A stretch of DNA of 64,000 bases from contig NZ_OBMJ01000001.1 of assembly GCF_900199205.1 (NCBI RefSeq), forward strand, positions 7,123,001-7,187,000, written 5' to 3'. The position numbers and the translations under genes are program-made. Positions 42,444 to 50,798 of the stretch are shown in pieces (position 1 is the stretch's first letter; each line of letters begins with the position of its first letter). The notes beneath the pieces were generated by a model. That model worked only from the letters and a program-made list of their open reading frames with translations, was not told the origin of the DNA and searched no databases. This DNA is from Streptomyces sp. 1331.2 (GTDB lineage Bacteria; Actinomycetota; Actinomycetes; Streptomycetales; Streptomycetaceae).

Positions 42444-42590
42444 ATGGACGAAGGCGGCGAGTCGGCCTGTTGGCTGGACCGGGTGTGCCCGGAGTGCGGG
42501 CGGCTGCGCGAGTGGCCCGGGCCGGGGGAATGCGAGAACTGCGGCGCCGGCGAGGACACGGCCCCCGAGCGCACGGTGCCGGAAAGCTGA
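42444..42590 (+). CDS. Small zinc-ribbon protein, unknown function
   Basis: 48 residues. Two Cys pairs (VCPECGR near residue 15 and CENCGA near residue 30) form a rubredoxin-like zinc knuckle, followed by an acidic tail. CAGAAT at 42432-42437 is a plausible -10 only six bases from the ATG, so the message is probably leaderless. A strong terminator follows at once. The protein is divergent from the TetR-MFS operon. Its role is unknown; small zinc ribbons often bind RNA or proteins. Confidence 0.65.
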   Translation: MDEGGESACWLDRVCPECGRLREWPGPGECENCGAGEDTAPERTVPES

Positions 42591-42591
42591 A

Positions 42592-42621
42592 CCCCGGCCC
42601 GGCCGAACGGCCGGACCGGGG
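42592..42621. terminator. Hairpin terminator between convergent small genes
   Basis: Arms 42592-42604 and 42609-42621 pair over 13 positions with one C-A mismatch and a GAAC loop, directly after the stop of the zinc-ribbon gene. Confidence 0.75.
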
Positions 42622-42666
42622 CAGCGGGCAGGGGAGCGGGTCGGGTCGCGGCCCGACGGCGGTCGG

Positions 42667-42843
42667 CTACTGCGGCGGCTCGTCGCGGAACTGGTTCTTC
42701 AGCTGTTCCTGAGTCGCGTCCACCTGGCCGCTGTACTTGCTCTGGGTGCGTTCGTCGACGGCGTCTCCCGCCTTGTCGACGGCCTTGTCGGCCTGCTCCT
42801 CATGGCCCTTCAGCAGGCTCTTGAGCTTATCCATCATGGACAT
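42667..42843 (-). CDS. Small antitoxin-like protein (MT0933/Rv0909-type)
   Basis: 58 residues, MSMMDKLKSLLKGHEEQADKAVDKAGDAVDERT onward, strongly helical and charged with heptad-like Ala/Asp/Lys spacing. This pattern is that of the actinobacterial MT0933_antitox family. In mycobacteria a member pairs with an SRPBCC-like toxin. No such gene lies adjacent; the nearest SRPBCC gene is at 8749. Streptomycete copies are often solitary and their role is unproven. GGGAG stands nine bases before the ATG at 42843. Confidence 0.7.
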   Translation of the reverse strand: MSMMDKLKSLLKGHEEQADKAVDKAGDAVDERTQSKYSGQVDATQEQLKNQFRDEPPQ

Positions 42844-42991
42844 GTGGTCACACTCCCGGATGAGACGGCCCCACCCCTCCAATATCACCGCGCATCCCCC
42901 GACGCGCATCCCGCAGGGCGTGCGGCGGGCTTGGCAACGCGATTCCGGTCCTGTCAAATCGGGAGTTCACGGCCCGTCGGAAGGAGTCGCC

Positions 42992-44620
42992 TTGAAGTTG
43001 CGCAGCCGTCGCTCGACCTCCCCGCTCGACCGCCCCACCCCGCTCGACCGCCCCACCCCCGGACCGCGCCCGCGCACCGCCGTCACCCGGCGCACCGCGG
43101 GCGCCGCACTGACCGTGGCCGCGCTGGTCGCACCGTTACTGCTGGCCGGTGCGGGGAGCGCCGCCGCCGACCCGGATCCGGCACGCAAGGCGGCCCGGTT
43201 GGCCGCCCGGTTGGTCGAGGCCAGCGACGCCGAGACCGCCCACGACACCCTGGCCGCGCTGCAGCGGATCGCCGACCGCAACGGCGGTACCCGGGTGGCC
43301 GGTTCGAAGGGGCACGACCAGTCCGCGCAGTACGTCTACGAGCAGGCCCGGCGGGCCGGACTCAAGGTCTCCAAGCAGGAGTTCGAGTACACCTTCTTCG
43401 AAGCCCGTGCGCAGCGCCTCGACGTGCTGTCCCCGAAGGCCGAGTCGGTGCCGGTGATCGCCATGACCTACTCGGTGGGCGGCCCGGACGCGGGCCTCAC
43501 CGCCGAGTTGGCCGTCGTCCCGGTCGGCGCCACCACCGGCTGCGCAGCCACCGACTACCCGGCGGGCGCGTTCGCCGGCAGGATCGCGCTGATCCGGCGC
43601 GGCGGGTGCAGCTTCGCCCAGAAGCAGGCCGCCGCCGCGGCGGCGGGCGCGACCGGCGCGCTCATCTACAACAACGCCGACGGCGACCTCAACGGCACCC
43701 TCGGGGACCCGACGGCCGGGAAGGTCCCGACCGGCGGGATCACCAAGGCCGCGGGCGAGGCACTGGCCGCCGAGGCCGCCACCGGGCCCGTCCGGGTGAC
43801 CCTCGACATCCGCACCTTCATGGAGCCGCGCAAGACCTGGAACGTCATCGCGGAGACCCGCGGCGGCGACCCGGACAACACCGTGATGGTCGGCGCGCAC
43901 CTGGACTCCGTCCCGGCCGGCCCCGGCATCAACGACAACGGCTCCGGCTCGGCCGGCATCCTTGAGGTCGCGCAGAACCTCGGCGTCCACCCGGTGAAGA
44001 ACAAGGTCAGATTCGCCTGGTGGTCCGCCGAGGAGTTCGGCCTCAAGGGCTCCGAGGCGTACGTGAACTCACTCTCCGAAGCGGATCGGAAGAAGATCCG
44101 GCTCTACCTCAACTTCGACATGATCGCATCCCCCAACTACGCGCAGTTCGTCTACAACGGCTCCGGCAGCGCCGGCGGCGGTGCCGGCCCCGCGGGCTCG
44201 GCACAGATCGAGCGGGACATCACCGGCTACCTGGACGGCCTCGGCCTGCCGCACGACCCGACCGCCTTCGACGGCCGCTCCGACTACGGTCCGTTCATCG
44301 ACGCGGGCATCCCGGCGGGCGGCACCGACACCGGCGCCGAGAAGATCAAGTCCCCCGAGCAGGCGGACCGTTACGGCGGCACGCCGGGCAGCGCCTATGA
44401 CTCCTGCTACCACAAGGCCTGCGACGACCTGGCCAACATCGACATGGATGCCTTCGACGTCAACATCGACGTGATCGCCCACGCCGTCGGCACGTACGCC
44501 TGGGACCTCTCCTCGCTGCAGCAGCCCGTACCGGCCCAGCGCCCGGCCGCTCCGGCACCGGCCGCTCAGGCACCGACCGGGACCGGGGTGAGCGGCCACG
44601 CCCACGGGGTGACGGCCTGA
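42992..44620 (+). CDS. Secreted M28 aminopeptidase with PA domain
   Basis: 542 residues. A long basic n-region with a duplicated PLDRPTP and twin Arg residues precedes a signal helix (about 35-55) ending in SAAAD. A PA (lid) insertion lies at about 150-270, and the peptidase core shows the co-catalytic zinc ligands in GAHLDSV, NDNGSGSAG, SAEEFGL, NFDMI and CYHKACDD. This is the Streptomyces griseus aminopeptidase type, which removes hydrophobic N-terminal residues outside the cell. Codon 49 is TTA (43136-43138), read only by the bldA tRNA, so expression should be tied to development. AAGGAG supports the TTG start. A 13-bp terminator stem follows. Confidence 0.92.
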   Translation: MKLRSRRSTSPLDRPTPLDRPTPGPRPRTAVTRRTAGAALTVAALVAPLLLAGAGSAAADPDPARKAARLAARLVEASDAETAHDTLAALQRIADRNGGTRVAGSKGHDQSAQYVYEQARRAGLKVSKQEFEYTFFEARAQRLDVLSPKAESVPVIAMTYSVGGPDAGLTAELAVVPVGATTGCAATDYPAGAFAGRIALIRRGGCSFAQKQAAAAAAGATGALIYNNADGDLNGTLGDPTAGKVPTGGITKAAGEALAAEAATGPVRVTLDIRTFMEPRKTWNVIAETRGGDPDNTVMVGAHLDSVPAGPGINDNGSGSAGILEVAQNLGVHPVKNKVRFAWWSAEEFGLKGSEAYVNSLSEADRKKIRLYLNFDMIASPNYAQFVYNGSGSAGGGAGPAGSAQIERDITGYLDGLGLPHDPTAFDGRSDYGPFIDAGIPAGGTDTGAEKIKSPEQADRYGGTPGSAYDSCYHKACDDLANIDMDAFDVNIDVIAHAVGTYAWDLSSLQQPVPAQRPAAPAPAAQAPTGTGVSGHAHGVTA

Positions 44621-44624
44621 CGCC

Positions 44625-44665
44625 CGGGTGGGCCCGCTGCCGTCCTCGGGCGGCGGGCCCACCCG
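44625..44665 (+). terminator. Hairpin terminator of the M28 aminopeptidase gene
   Basis: Perfect 13-bp arms (44625-44637 and 44653-44665) with a 15-base loop begin five bases past the stop. Confidence 0.8.
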
Positions 44666-44909
44666 CCCGCCGTACACGCACTGCCTGCCGCCGTACGTGG
44701 TGCAGCCATCCGCTCCTCCCTCCCCTCCGTCATCGCCCCTGGTGGGCGCCGGTGCGGTCACCGTAGCGGAGACCACTGACAATCCGGCCCCGGGGCCTGT
44801 ACGGTCGCGCGGAGCGCTTCCGCCGAGACCCGGTGGGTGCGCCGAGCGCGGTCCTGCCACCATGGGACCGAGATCACGAGACCGTGACACCCTCGGAGGA
44901 GTCAGCAAC

Positions 44910-46316
44910 ATGAGCACGCACTACGACGTCGTCGTCCTCGGCGCGGGCCCCGGCGGCTACACCGCCGCCGTCCGCTCGGCACAGCTGGGCCTGAAGGTCG
45001 CCGTCATCGAGGCCAAGTACTGGGGTGGCGTCTGCCTCAACGTCGGCTGCATCCCCTCCAAGGCCCTGCTGCGCAACGCCGAGCTGGCCCACATCTTCAC
45101 CAAGGAGGCCAAGACCTTCGGCATCAAGGTCGAGGGCCAGGTGACCTTCGACTTCGGCGAGGCGTTCCGCCGTAGCCGCTCGGTGGCCGACGGCCGGGTC
45201 AAGGGCGTCCACTACCTGATGAAGAAGAACGGCATCACCGAGTACGACGGCTGGGGCACCTTCGTCGACGACCACACCCTCCAGGTCGCGCTCAGCGGTG
45301 GCGGCTTCGACGTGGTCACCTTCGACCACTGCATCATCGCGGCCGGCGCCACCACCCGCCTGCTGCCCGGCACCAGCCTGAGCGACCGCGTGGTCACCTA
45401 CGAGGAGCAGATCCTCACGGAGCAGCTGCCGGAGAGCATCATCATCGCGGGCGCCGGTGCGATCGGCGTCGAGTTCGCGTACGTGCTGCACAACTACGGC
45501 GTGAAGGTCACCATCGTCGAGTTCCTGGACCGCGTGGTGCCGCTGGAGGACGTCGAGGTCTCCACCGAACTCGCCAAGCAGTACCGCAAGCTGGGCATCG
45601 AGGTGCTGACCTCCACCCGGGTCGAGTCGATCGACGACAGCGACCCGAACGCCAAGGTCCGCGTCACCGTCACCAAGGACGGCGAGCAGAAGGTGCTGGA
45701 GGCCGACAAGGTGCTCCAGGCGATCGGCTTCGCGCCGCGCGTCAACGGCTACGGCCTGGAGAACACCGGGGTCAAGCTGACCGACCGCAACGCCATCGCG
45801 GTGGACGGCCGCGGCCGCACCAGCGTCGACCACATCTTCGCGATCGGCGACGTGACGGCCAAGCTGATGCTCGCGCACGCCGCCGAGACGATGGCCGTGA
45901 TCGCCGCCGAGACCATCGGTGGGGCGGAGACCATGGAGGTCGACTTCGCCATGATCCCGCGCGCCACCTACTGCCAGCCGCAGATCGCCTCCTTCGGCTA
46001 CACCGAGGCGCAGGCCCGCGAGCTGGGCTACGACGTCAAGGTCGCCAAGTTCCCGTTCACCGCCAACGGCAAGGCGCACGGCCTCGGCCACCCGATCGGC
46101 TTCGTCAAGGTCATCAGCGACAACAAGTACGGCGAGCTGCTCGGCGCCCACCTGATCGGCCCCGAGGTCACCGAGCTGCTGCCGGAGCTGACGCTGGCCC
46201 AGCAGTGGGACCTGACCGTCCACGAGGTCGCCCGCAACGTGCACGCCCACCCGACCCTGGGCGAGGCCGTCAAGGAGGCCATCCACGGCCTCGCCGGGCA
46301 CATGATCAACATGTGA
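44910..46316 (+). CDS. lpdA: Dihydrolipoyl dehydrogenase (E3)
   Basis: 468 residues. FAD motif GAGPGGYTAAVRSAQLG begins at residue 10, the redox disulfide is in GGVCLNVGCIPSKALLRN, the NAD motif is GAGAIGVEFAYVL, the second FAD motif is IFAIGDVTAKLMLAHAA, and the catalytic His-Glu pair is in HAHPTLGE. It reoxidises dihydrolipoamide of pyruvate, 2-oxoglutarate and branched-chain dehydrogenase complexes in the cytoplasm. GGAGGA ten bases upstream fixes the ATG. It stands alone with its own promoter region (44666-44909) and terminator, so E1/E2 genes lie elsewhere. Confidence 0.96.
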   Translation: MSTHYDVVVLGAGPGGYTAAVRSAQLGLKVAVIEAKYWGGVCLNVGCIPSKALLRNAELAHIFTKEAKTFGIKVEGQVTFDFGEAFRRSRSVADGRVKGVHYLMKKNGITEYDGWGTFVDDHTLQVALSGGGFDVVTFDHCIIAAGATTRLLPGTSLSDRVVTYEEQILTEQLPESIIIAGAGAIGVEFAYVLHNYGVKVTIVEFLDRVVPLEDVEVSTELAKQYRKLGIEVLTSTRVESIDDSDPNAKVRVTVTKDGEQKVLEADKVLQAIGFAPRVNGYGLENTGVKLTDRNAIAVDGRGRTSVDHIFAIGDVTAKLMLAHAAETMAVIAAETIGGAETMEVDFAMIPRATYCQPQIASFGYTEAQARELGYDVKVAKFPFTANGKAHGLGHPIGFVKVISDNKYGELLGAHLIGPEVTELLPELTLAQQWDLTVHEVARNVHAHPTLGEAVKEAIHGLAGHMINM

Positions 46317-46381
46317 CGCACCGGAACCGGAACCGGGCCTGACACCGGTACCGTTACCGCACCCGGCGCCCGGACGGGCCG

Positions 46382-46421
46382 GGCCGTGCCCCGTCGAGCA
46401 GTCGCTCGGCGGGGCACGGCC
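46382..46421. terminator. Hairpin terminator after lpdA
   Basis: Perfect 12-bp arms (46382-46393 and 46410-46421) close a 16-base loop that contains a CGAG/CTCG pair. It lies between convergent genes. Confidence 0.8.
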
Positions 46422-46435
46422 GGACAGGCCCTGGG

Positions 46436-46822
46436 TCAGGACAGCTGGGTGCGCAGCCAGGCCTCGACCTCGGAGGTCACCGGGTCGGTGAGGTCGCCGA
46501 ACTCCTCGTGCTTGAGGAGGAACTTGGCGACGTACGGGCAGACCGGCACGATCCGCTTCCCGGCGGCGCGCACGTCGGTGAGCGCCTCCTGGACGAGGAC
46601 GGAGGCGAGGCCCCGGCCGGCGAAGGCCTCGTCGATCTCGGTGTGGTAGAAGACGCGCTGCTCCTCGTGGTCCCGGTACTCGGTGAAGCCGGCGAGCTCG
46701 CCGTCCACGAGGATCTCGTACCGGTTCCGGTCGTCGGCGCGCTCGACGACGGTGCTGGCGGAAGTGGTCACGGTGGGGGGCCCTTCGGTCGTCCGGGGTG
46801 TCGTGTCTCCGACGTCGGTCAT
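46436..46822 (-). CDS. Small GCN5-type N-acetyltransferase (YidJ/PF14542 type)
   Basis: About 128 residues. After a Thr-rich head of 25 residues comes the compact acetyltransferase fold: YEILVDGELAGFTEYRDHEEQRVFYHTEIDEAFAGRGLASVLVQEAL, where GRGLAS is the acetyl-CoA loop, and then VPVCPYVAKFLLKHEEF. The VCPYV motif identifies the YjdJ-like subgroup, which acetylates unknown small substrates. AGGA five bases before 46822 favours this ATG over 46828. Confidence 0.85.
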   Translation of the reverse strand: MTDVGDTTPRTTEGPPTVTTSASTVVERADDRNRYEILVDGELAGFTEYRDHEEQRVFYHTEIDEAFAGRGLASVLVQEALTDVRAAGKRIVPVCPYVAKFLLKHEEFGDLTDPVTSEVEAWLRTQLS

Positions 46823-46852
46823 CGGCATCCTGCCAGGCCGCTCCGGCCCTGG

Positions 46853-48109
46853 TCACCCCCGGTCCTGGTCACCCCCCTGGCGCTGGTCACCCCGCCCCCG
46901 GTCCTGGTCACCGCCGTCGTCCTGGTCGCGGAGCTCGCCGAGCACCGCCCAGGCGACGGAGACCACCGGCACGGCCACCACCGCGCCCAGGATGCCCGCC
47001 AGCACGGCACCGCCGGCCACCGACAGGGCGATGACCACCGGGTGGATCCGCACGGACCAGCCGAGCACCAGTGGGTGCAGCAGGTGGCCCTCGATCTGGC
47101 CGATGATCACGATCAGGGCGAGCACCAGCAGCGCGGTCACCGGCCCGCGGGCGGCCAGGGCGACCACGGACGCGACGGCCAGGGCGATCGGCGAGCCGAT
47201 CAGCGGGATGAGCGCCGCCACGAACTCCAGCACCATCAGCGGCAGGACCAGCGGCACCCGCAGGACGGCCAGCGCGATGCCGACCAGCGCGGCGTTGCTG
47301 GCCGCCACGATCAGCACGCCGCGGGTGTAGCCGGCGAAGGTCCGCCAGGCCGCGCGGCCGGTGCGGTCCCAGACGGTACGGCTGTCGCCCGGGAGCTGCC
47401 GTTGGGCCCAGGTCCACATCCGGTCGCCGGAGTGCAGGAAGAACACCGAGCAGAACACGGCGAGCGCCAGCCCGGTGACCAGTTCGACGACCCGGCCGGC
47501 GCCGCTGAGCGCGGTGCTGACCAGGGTCGAGCGGTGGGAGGAGATGAAGGCGCCGATCTTGGCCCGCAGGTCGGTGACGGTGCCCGGGCGCAGGTGGAAG
47601 GGGGCGCCGGTGAGCCAGTGGTCGATCCGGCCGAGGCCGCCGCGCAGCTCGTCGCTCAGCCGGCCCCACTCCGCGGCGACGGTCGTGCCGACCAGCGTCA
47701 GCACCCCGGCGACGACCGCGACGGAGCAGAGCAGGGCCAGCGCGACGGCGAGCGAGCGGGGCGTGAGCCGGGCGCAGAGGTCGACCAGCGGGCGCAGCAC
47801 CGAGGTGATCACCAGCGCCACGAACAGCGCGACGACCGGCACTTCGAGCCGGGCGAGCACGTCGACGACCAGGTAGGCGCCGAGGCCGAGCAGCCCCAGC
47901 CGCCAGGTGTAGCCGGCCGCCGTCCGCAGCCCGGAGGGCACCCGTTCGGCGGACGGCGCCCGCCGCCCCCGGGCCGGCCCGGGGCCGGTTCGCCCCGGTG
48001 CCGCCCGGGGACGGCGGCTGCCGAGCGGTACGGCCCGCCGGGGAGGTCGTGCCGGAGACCGCGTCGGAGGTCGGGCCGGAGGTCGTTCCGGACCGCCGCT
48101 AGCCGGCAC
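46853..48109 (-). CDS. AI-2E-family membrane transporter
   Basis: 418 residues. About 60 Pro/Arg-rich residues precede two helices (LGLLGLGAYLVVDVLARLEVPVVALFVALVITSVL). The family's long amphipathic middle domain follows, then RGVLIVAASNAALVGIALAVLRVPLVLPLMVLEFVAALIPLIGSPIALA and further helices. The end carries a hydrophilic repeat (GGDQDRG). The AI-2E family includes exporters and sodium/proton antiporters; autoinducer transport is proven for few. The GTG at 48109 overlaps the preceding small gene by 11 bases and lacks a good ribosome site, so the start may lie further in. Confidence 0.82.
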   Translation of the reverse strand: MPASGGPERPPARPPTRSPARPPRRAVPLGSRRPRAAPGRTGPGPARGRRAPSAERVPSGLRTAAGYTWRLGLLGLGAYLVVDVLARLEVPVVALFVALVITSVLRPLVDLCARLTPRSLAVALALLCSVAVVAGVLTLVGTTVAAEWGRLSDELRGGLGRIDHWLTGAPFHLRPGTVTDLRAKIGAFISSHRSTLVSTALSGAGRVVELVTGLALAVFCSVFFLHSGDRMWTWAQRQLPGDSRTVWDRTGRAAWRTFAGYTRGVLIVAASNAALVGIALAVLRVPLVLPLMVLEFVAALIPLIGSPIALAVASVVALAARGPVTALLVLALIVIIGQIEGHLLHPLVLGWSVRIHPVVIALSVAGGAVLAGILGAVVAVPVVSVAWAVLGELRDQDDGGDQDRGRGDQRQGGDQDRG

Positions 48110-48323
48110 TGGCCGCCAGGGCCTCGCGCACGGTGACCAGGCAGGGGTCGCAGTACCGGTCCGGCCCTGCGGGGTCGGCGCCGTCCCCCGCCGGGATGAC
48201 CCGCTGGGACGGTTCGAGGAACCGTCCGCACAGCGATGACGTCGAGTCGTCCTTCGCCACCACGTGCCACACGACGGCGGGCGGGGACACCGCCGGGTCG
48301 TGCTCGGCCCACATCTCGTACAC
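48099..48323 (-). CDS. Small Cys-containing conserved-type protein
   Basis: 74 residues, starting VYEMWAEHDP. It reads as a strand-rich domain with SSLCGRFLEPSQ near residue 34 and DRYCDPCLVTVREAL at the end. The three cysteines could bind zinc. The last four residues are ASAG. GGAGG eight bases before the GTG at 48323 supports the start. Similar short proteins are common in streptomycetes, but I know no function. It is followed by the AI-2E gene with an 11-base overlap. Confidence 0.65.
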   Translation of the reverse strand: MYEMWAEHDPAVSPPAVVWHVVAKDDSTSSLCGRFLEPSQRVIPAGDGADPAGPDRYCDPCLVTVREALAASAG

Positions 48324-48547
48324 GGCGCTACCTCCGGATCGCTGGGGCTCGGTCAGTCCATGCAACCGCGGCGGCTCCCGGTCGGCCACCGGGCCGGGCC
48401 CGGTGGGATGGTTGTGGCCGGCTGCCCTCACCGCTGGACCCCGGCGAACGACCCCCGACAGGCGAGCACCGCCGGGCCCGGGGGAGGGCCCGGCGGTGCC
48501 GGTGGCGTCAGGTGTGTCGGTGCGTCGGGTGCGCGCCGGGCGGGCTG

Positions 48548-50371
48548 TCAGGCGCGGCGGCCGCGCCTGCGGCGGGCGAGGAACACCGCGCCCCCGCCGA
48601 CCGCCAGCAGCCCCACGGCCGCGGCCGCGATCGGCAGGGTGCCGGAGTCCGCGCCGGTCACGGCCAGGGCCGGGCCGGTCGCGCTGCTGCTGGGCGCCGC
48701 GACGGCGCTGCCGGAGCCGTCGGCCGGGCCGGCCGGACCGGCGGAGGAGCCGCCGGAGGAGGTGGCGGGACCGGTCGGGGTGGCCGCGCCGGCCGGCTGG
48801 CCGGTGGTCGGGTCGAGTACGAGGGTCGCCGGCTGCGGGTTCTTGAAGTCGAACATGCCCTCGATGGAGCCGGCGTGCTCGTCGAAGGAGGCGTCGCCGA
48901 TCCGGCCGGTCTTCCAGTTGTCCTCGACGAAGCGCAGCAGCGAGGTCTGGTCGGTCTGGGCGTGGTCCACGAAGTTGGCCTTCGCGTACGGCGAGAGGAC
49001 CATCAGCGGCAGTCGCGGGCCGTAGCCGCAGCGGTCGGCGTAGCCGCCCCAGCCGGCGTCCTTGCCGCACTGGCCGGCGCCGTCGAGGCTGTCGTTGGCG
49101 GCGTCGCGGGAGCCGTTGACGGGCTCGGCGAACTTGTGGTCGTACCAGCCGTCGGAGTCGTCGTAGGCGATGACGACGGCGGTGGAGGCCCAGTCCTTGG
49201 ACTTCTGCAGCTTGTTCACGGTGTCCACGACGAAGTGCTGCTCGTCCAGCGGGTCGGAGTACCCCGCGTGGCCGTCCTGGTAGTTGGCGGCCTTGAGGTA
49301 GCTGACGGCGGGGAGGTTGCCGTGCTGCAGGGCGGTGTCGAAGTCGGTCAGGTCGTACTGGTGGTTGGCCTGGCCGGCGTGGCCGATCTCGTCCGCGTCC
49401 TTGGGAGCCAGGTGCTTCGGGTTGGCCGTGGACTTGTAGTACTGGAAGGGCTCGTGGTGCGGGTTGTAGTCGGTCTGCTGGGCGCCGACGATGTTGGCGT
49501 GGGCGGCCCCGCAGACGGCCTTGCCGTCCTTGTCGCCGGTCGGCTTGAAGCCGCCCTGGAACCAGCCCCAGCTGACGCCCTTGTCGTTGAGCAGGTCGCC
49601 GACGTTGCGACCGGTCATCACCAGCTGGTTGTGCTGGGGGTTGGAGCAGTCGTCGTAGCCCGGGTCGGGGTCGTTGATGACGGTGCCGACGCCGTTGGCG
49701 TCCGGGGAGGACACCACGTAGGCGTCGGTGGTCTTCTGGCCGGTCTTCGGGTCGACCGGGTAGCCGCCGTGGGTCTGGCCGGTGACCAGGTTGAGCGCGC
49801 CCGGGGTGGAGGGGCCGTAGTTGGTGCCGAAGAAGTTGTCGCTCATCGCGAAGCGCTGGGCGTAGTTCCAGTAGGCGGTGACGGTGTTGCCGTCGTAGTA
49901 GTCCATCACCAGCCCGGGCTGGGTGAACATCGGCGCCTTGCAGTTCTCGACGTCCGTGTGCTCGACGAACTTGTCCATCTTGCCGCCGTCGAAGGCGAGT
50001 TGTTCGTCCTTGTAGGTGTGGTCCTGGTCGCAGGTGACGGCCTGGGCGGGGCTCAGCCGCTTCGGGTTGGTCCCGTTCGGGTTGTGGTGGAGCAGGTCGT
50101 CGGAGAGGCCGTCGACCTTCGGAGTGCCCGGCTTGGCGGTGAACTTCACCTTGTCGTCGGCGGTGTTGGCCGCGTTCGGGTAGGTGCCGAAGTAGTGGTC
50201 GAAGGAGACGTTCTCCTGGAATATCACCACCAGGTGCTTGATCGGGGTGGCGGTCTGCGGGCCGTCGGCGGCGAGGGCCGCGGGCGCGCCGGCGAAGGCG
50301 GTCAGCGAGACCGCGCCGGCCAGGGCGGCGCCGTGGCGCAGCCACCGGGTGCGGGCGGGTACTGCGTGCAT
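48548..50371 (-). CDS. Phospholipase C/phosphoesterase-family protein with LAXTG wall anchor
   Basis: 607 residues. A Sec signal peptide ends in ALAADG. The phosphoesterase domain (about 35-490) starts IKHLVVIFQENVSFDHYFG, the metal-binding N-terminal motif of bacterial non-specific phospholipases C. It continues with FGTNYGPSTPG and VIAYDDSDGWYDHKF, which supply further metal ligands. A Ser/Pro/Gly-rich linker leads to LAVTG (residues 569-573), a hydrophobic helix and a RRRRGRR tail, a class E sortase signal. The enzyme is therefore probably displayed on the wall and frees phosphate from lipids or other esters. A PHO-box-like repeat lies upstream. The ATG at 50371 has GAGG eight bases before it. 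Confidence 0.9.
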   Translation of the reverse strand: MHAVPARTRWLRHGAALAGAVSLTAFAGAPAALAADGPQTATPIKHLVVIFQENVSFDHYFGTYPNAANTADDKVKFTAKPGTPKVDGLSDDLLHHNPNGTNPKRLSPAQAVTCDQDHTYKDEQLAFDGGKMDKFVEHTDVENCKAPMFTQPGLVMDYYDGNTVTAYWNYAQRFAMSDNFFGTNYGPSTPGALNLVTGQTHGGYPVDPKTGQKTTDAYVVSSPDANGVGTVINDPDPGYDDCSNPQHNQLVMTGRNVGDLLNDKGVSWGWFQGGFKPTGDKDGKAVCGAAHANIVGAQQTDYNPHHEPFQYYKSTANPKHLAPKDADEIGHAGQANHQYDLTDFDTALQHGNLPAVSYLKAANYQDGHAGYSDPLDEQHFVVDTVNKLQKSKDWASTAVVIAYDDSDGWYDHKFAEPVNGSRDAANDSLDGAGQCGKDAGWGGYADRCGYGPRLPLMVLSPYAKANFVDHAQTDQTSLLRFVEDNWKTGRIGDASFDEHAGSIEGMFDFKNPQPATLVLDPTTGQPAGAATPTGPATSSGGSSAGPAGPADGSGSAVAAPSSSATGPALAVTGADSGTLPIAAAAVGLLAVGGGAVFLARRRRGRRA

Positions 50372-50467
50372 GGGGTGTACCTCGAACATCGGGTCAGGTG
50401 TGTCGGAATCAGGTGCCCCACCTGGTGGATCTCCGGCGGCGGGGCGGCATGAAGCTAGACAAGCGAG

Positions 50468-50496
50468 GTGAACGCTATTTGCATGTACACGTGAAC
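50468..50496 (-). promoter_or_regulatory. PHO-box-like direct repeat upstream of the phospholipase gene
   Basis: On the minus strand GTTCACGTGTA and GTTCACCTCGC start 23 bases apart, at 50496 and 50473. This is close to two 11-base PhoP units, and they lie about 100 bases before the start codon. The region is locally AT-rich. PhoP control of a secreted phosphoesterase would be expected. Confidence 0.5.
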
Positions 50497-50798
50497 ACAA
50501 GGTAAATCGAGGCGGTCCGAGGCGGAGCCCTGCGGCTTCCGAACGGTTCGAGTGCGTCGGACGGCCGACGGCCCGTCAGCCGAGGAGGGCGGCCTCGATT
50601 CCGGCCGGCCCGGCCGCCGGGCCGAGCTCGAAACCCTCGTCGCAGTCCCGCAGCCTGTCGGCCCGGGAATGGGGCGTGTACGGCCTGTCGCACTCCGTTT
50701 CGGGAGGGTGAGCGGGGGTGTCGGGCGTTCACGGAACCATCACTCCGGGTAGTTGATCAGCGGCAGAGGGTGGAAGGGGGTGGGGTCAGGGAGTCGCG
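50497..50798. other. Gap with promoter of the ThrE-like gene
   Basis: No gene is evident here. The ribosome site GGGAG lies at 50788-50792 before the exporter ATG. Confidence 0.4.

Noticed and set aside
48099..50345. 748-codon minus-strand frame covering the phosphoesterase region
   Set aside because: Only its last 74 codons behave as a gene; the rest is a frame shadow of the phosphoesterase.
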